The notes under the pieces: model-generated
Database searches by the model: none
What the model was told of the DNA's origin: nothing
What the model saw: the letters and a program-made list of their open reading frames with translations, nothing else
Shown here: piece by piece, positions 5,337-6,357 of the stretch
Layout of the letters: every line of letters begins with the position of its first letter
Position numbering within the stretch: the first letter of the stretch is position 1
Program-made: the position numbers and the translations under genes
DNA from: a candidate division FCPU426 bacterium
Lineage (GTDB): Bacteria; Oederibacteriota; PGYV01; Palsa-1178
Assembly: GCA_003167475.1 (NCBI GenBank)
Contig: PMTB01000230.1
Location: 1 to 6,357 of the forward strand
Direction: 5' to 3'
DNA: 6,357 nucleotides

Positions 5337-5338
5337 GT

Positions 5339-6357
5339 TTATTGCGCCGGTACCGGCGTCCTTTTTGCCATAAATGCGTTTATTATGCCGACTGCTTCCT
5401 TTACTCCGTCCTCTTCATGCATTTTTTTCGCGACAATCTCGGCAGTATCCTTGAGCTTGACGTTATTGATGACCTGCTTCATGGCGTCGGCTATATTAGC
5501 AGGGGTTGACTTTAAAAAATCCATGGGTTTCGAGGCGATGCCCAGTTTATACAACTGCGTGCCCCATGACCTCTGCTCGTCCATGAAATAAAGCGGAATT
5601 GACGGTATCCCGGACCTGGTGACTGTCTGCGTGGTCCCGGCCCCGCAGTGGTGCACGGCCGCAAGGCAGAAAGGGAATATTTCCCTGTGAGGCATTTTCC
5701 CCGCGAAATATATATTCTGAAGGAACGTATTTGGCAGGTACTTATCCATGCCGGTCTGTATGATAACTTTTTTCTTGTAAAGCCTGGCCGCTTCTATAAG
5801 CGTCTCCATGCACTTTGCCGGGTCCATCTGAAGGGATGAACCTAGGGTCATAAAGACCGGGTGCTCGCCGCGGCGGGTCAAAAAGTCCTTCAGTTCCGGG
5901 GTGAAATCGCAGTGTTCTGCCGCATCAGGAACGTTCCAAAAACCGGTAATTTTAATCCTGCCGGAGGTTTGCCAGTCTTTTGGCTCATTAAAAAATATCC
6001 TGCTGCAGGCGGTGAGGTTGAGTTCATCGGACATCCAGGCTCCGGTCATAACGTGTTTTACCGGAGGAATGGAATTATCCGAGTAAAATCTGTCAATATT
6101 TCTTTTTAGGATCATATCAAAAGCCGCAAGGACAAGGCCCCATGACAGTTTGGGCAGTATTTTACCGAAGTAAGGGAAAAAGAAAGGCGGTTCAGTATCC
6201 GAAGGCATAAGCCCGGGCCAGTATGAAACGCTGATGTATGGGATATTGTGGATGTTTGCCGCGGCTTTAAGGTAAAAGCCGGAGAAGTGCCCTATGACGA
6301 GGTCGTTGCGTTCGCAAAGCTGGTTTGAAGCCGCGTACAGCTCCGGTAAATAAGGGT
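5339..6357 (-). CDS. GT1-family glycosyltransferase, UGT / sterol-glucosyltransferase-like (5' truncated)
   Basis: The frame is open to the right edge, so at least 338 residues are present and the N-terminus is missing. An in-frame Met at 6208 is internal: upstream codons continue a good UGT-like sequence, including DLVIGHFSGFY and IPYISVSYWPGL. The C-terminal nucleotide-sugar half has FMTLGSS (168-174 of the visible part), then the donor-site signature HHCGAGTT (235-242), SGIPSIPLYF (248-257) and DEQRSWGTQ (259-267). This resembles the HHGGAGTT and DQxxW pattern of sterol 3-beta-glucosyltransferases and YjiC-type enzymes. It probably transfers a sugar from a nucleotide-sugar to a lipid or small hydrophobic acceptor; the acceptor is unknown. 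The catalytic His expected near the N-terminus lies outside the window. lepB follows 38 nt downstream. Confidence 0.88.
   Translation of the reverse strand, partial: PYLPELYAASNQLCERNDLVIGHFSGFYLKAAANIHNIPYISVSYWPGLMPSDTEPPFFFPYFGKILPKLSWGLVLAAFDMILKRNIDRFYSDNSIPPVKHVMTGAWMSDELNLTACSRIFFNEPKDWQTSGRIKITGFWNVPDAAEHCDFTPELKDFLTRRGEHPVFMTLGSSLQMDPAKCMETLIEAARLYKKKVIIQTGMDKYLPNTFLQNIYFAGKMPHREIFPFCLAAVHHCGAGTTQTVTRSGIPSIPLYFMDEQRSWGTQLYKLGIASKPMDFLKSTPANIADAMKQVINNVKLKDTAEIVAKKMHEEDGVKEAVGIINAFMAKRTPVPAQ

Overview
The window looks like a bacterial chromosome segment with dense gene packing, consensus-like sigma70 promoters, Shine-Dalgarno sites before nearly every gene and GC a little under 50%. 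Coding regions favour ATA for Ile and AGG for Arg. Together with the mix of families, this suggests an uncultured, probably Gram-negative-type lineage (for example the Goldbacteria, Omnitrophota or Elusimicrobiota neighbourhood). That assignment is a guess from style; no marker gene here settles it. I see no phage, transposon, CRISPR or defence genes.

Left edge (1-182): the 5' half of a CAU-anticodon tRNA, reading leftward and cut by the window start, with a near-perfect promoter. A divergent intergenic region follows. It holds a perfect 15+15 nt inverted repeat lying between, and touching, the two divergent promoters.

Rightward cluster (183-3694): five tightly packed genes, probably one operon. 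They are an exported UlaG/UPF0173-type metallo-beta-lactamase-fold hydrolase, an AMMECR1-domain protein (AmmeMemoRadiSam protein A), an unrecognised secreted or membrane protein that starts at TTG inside the previous gene, an acyl-ACP thioesterase, and a GNAT acetyltransferase that overlaps the thioesterase end. Junctions are a 1-nt gap, an 11-nt overlap, an 88-nt gap and a 10-nt overlap. No single pathway is obvious, although the thioesterase and GNAT enzyme both act on acyl-thioester chemistry.

Middle accessory stretch (3695-4571): two orphan genes, each with its own promoter candidate. One encodes a Cys- and aromatic-rich four-helix membrane protein. The other encodes a 56-residue, strongly basic protein behind a strong promoter whose spacer is a palindrome. 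A convergent intergenic region with another palindrome follows.

Leftward pair (4572-6357): signal peptidase I (lepB) downstream of a UGT/sterol-glucosyltransferase-like GT1 enzyme whose N-terminus lies beyond the right edge. A GC-rich hairpin sits between them. They read toward the rightward genes and are probably co-transcribed.

No complete new multi-gene system is evident. The least explained items are the basic small protein with its operator-like promoter, the TTG-started envelope protein coupled to the AMMECR1 gene, and the inverted repeat shared by the divergent tRNA and hydrolase promoters.
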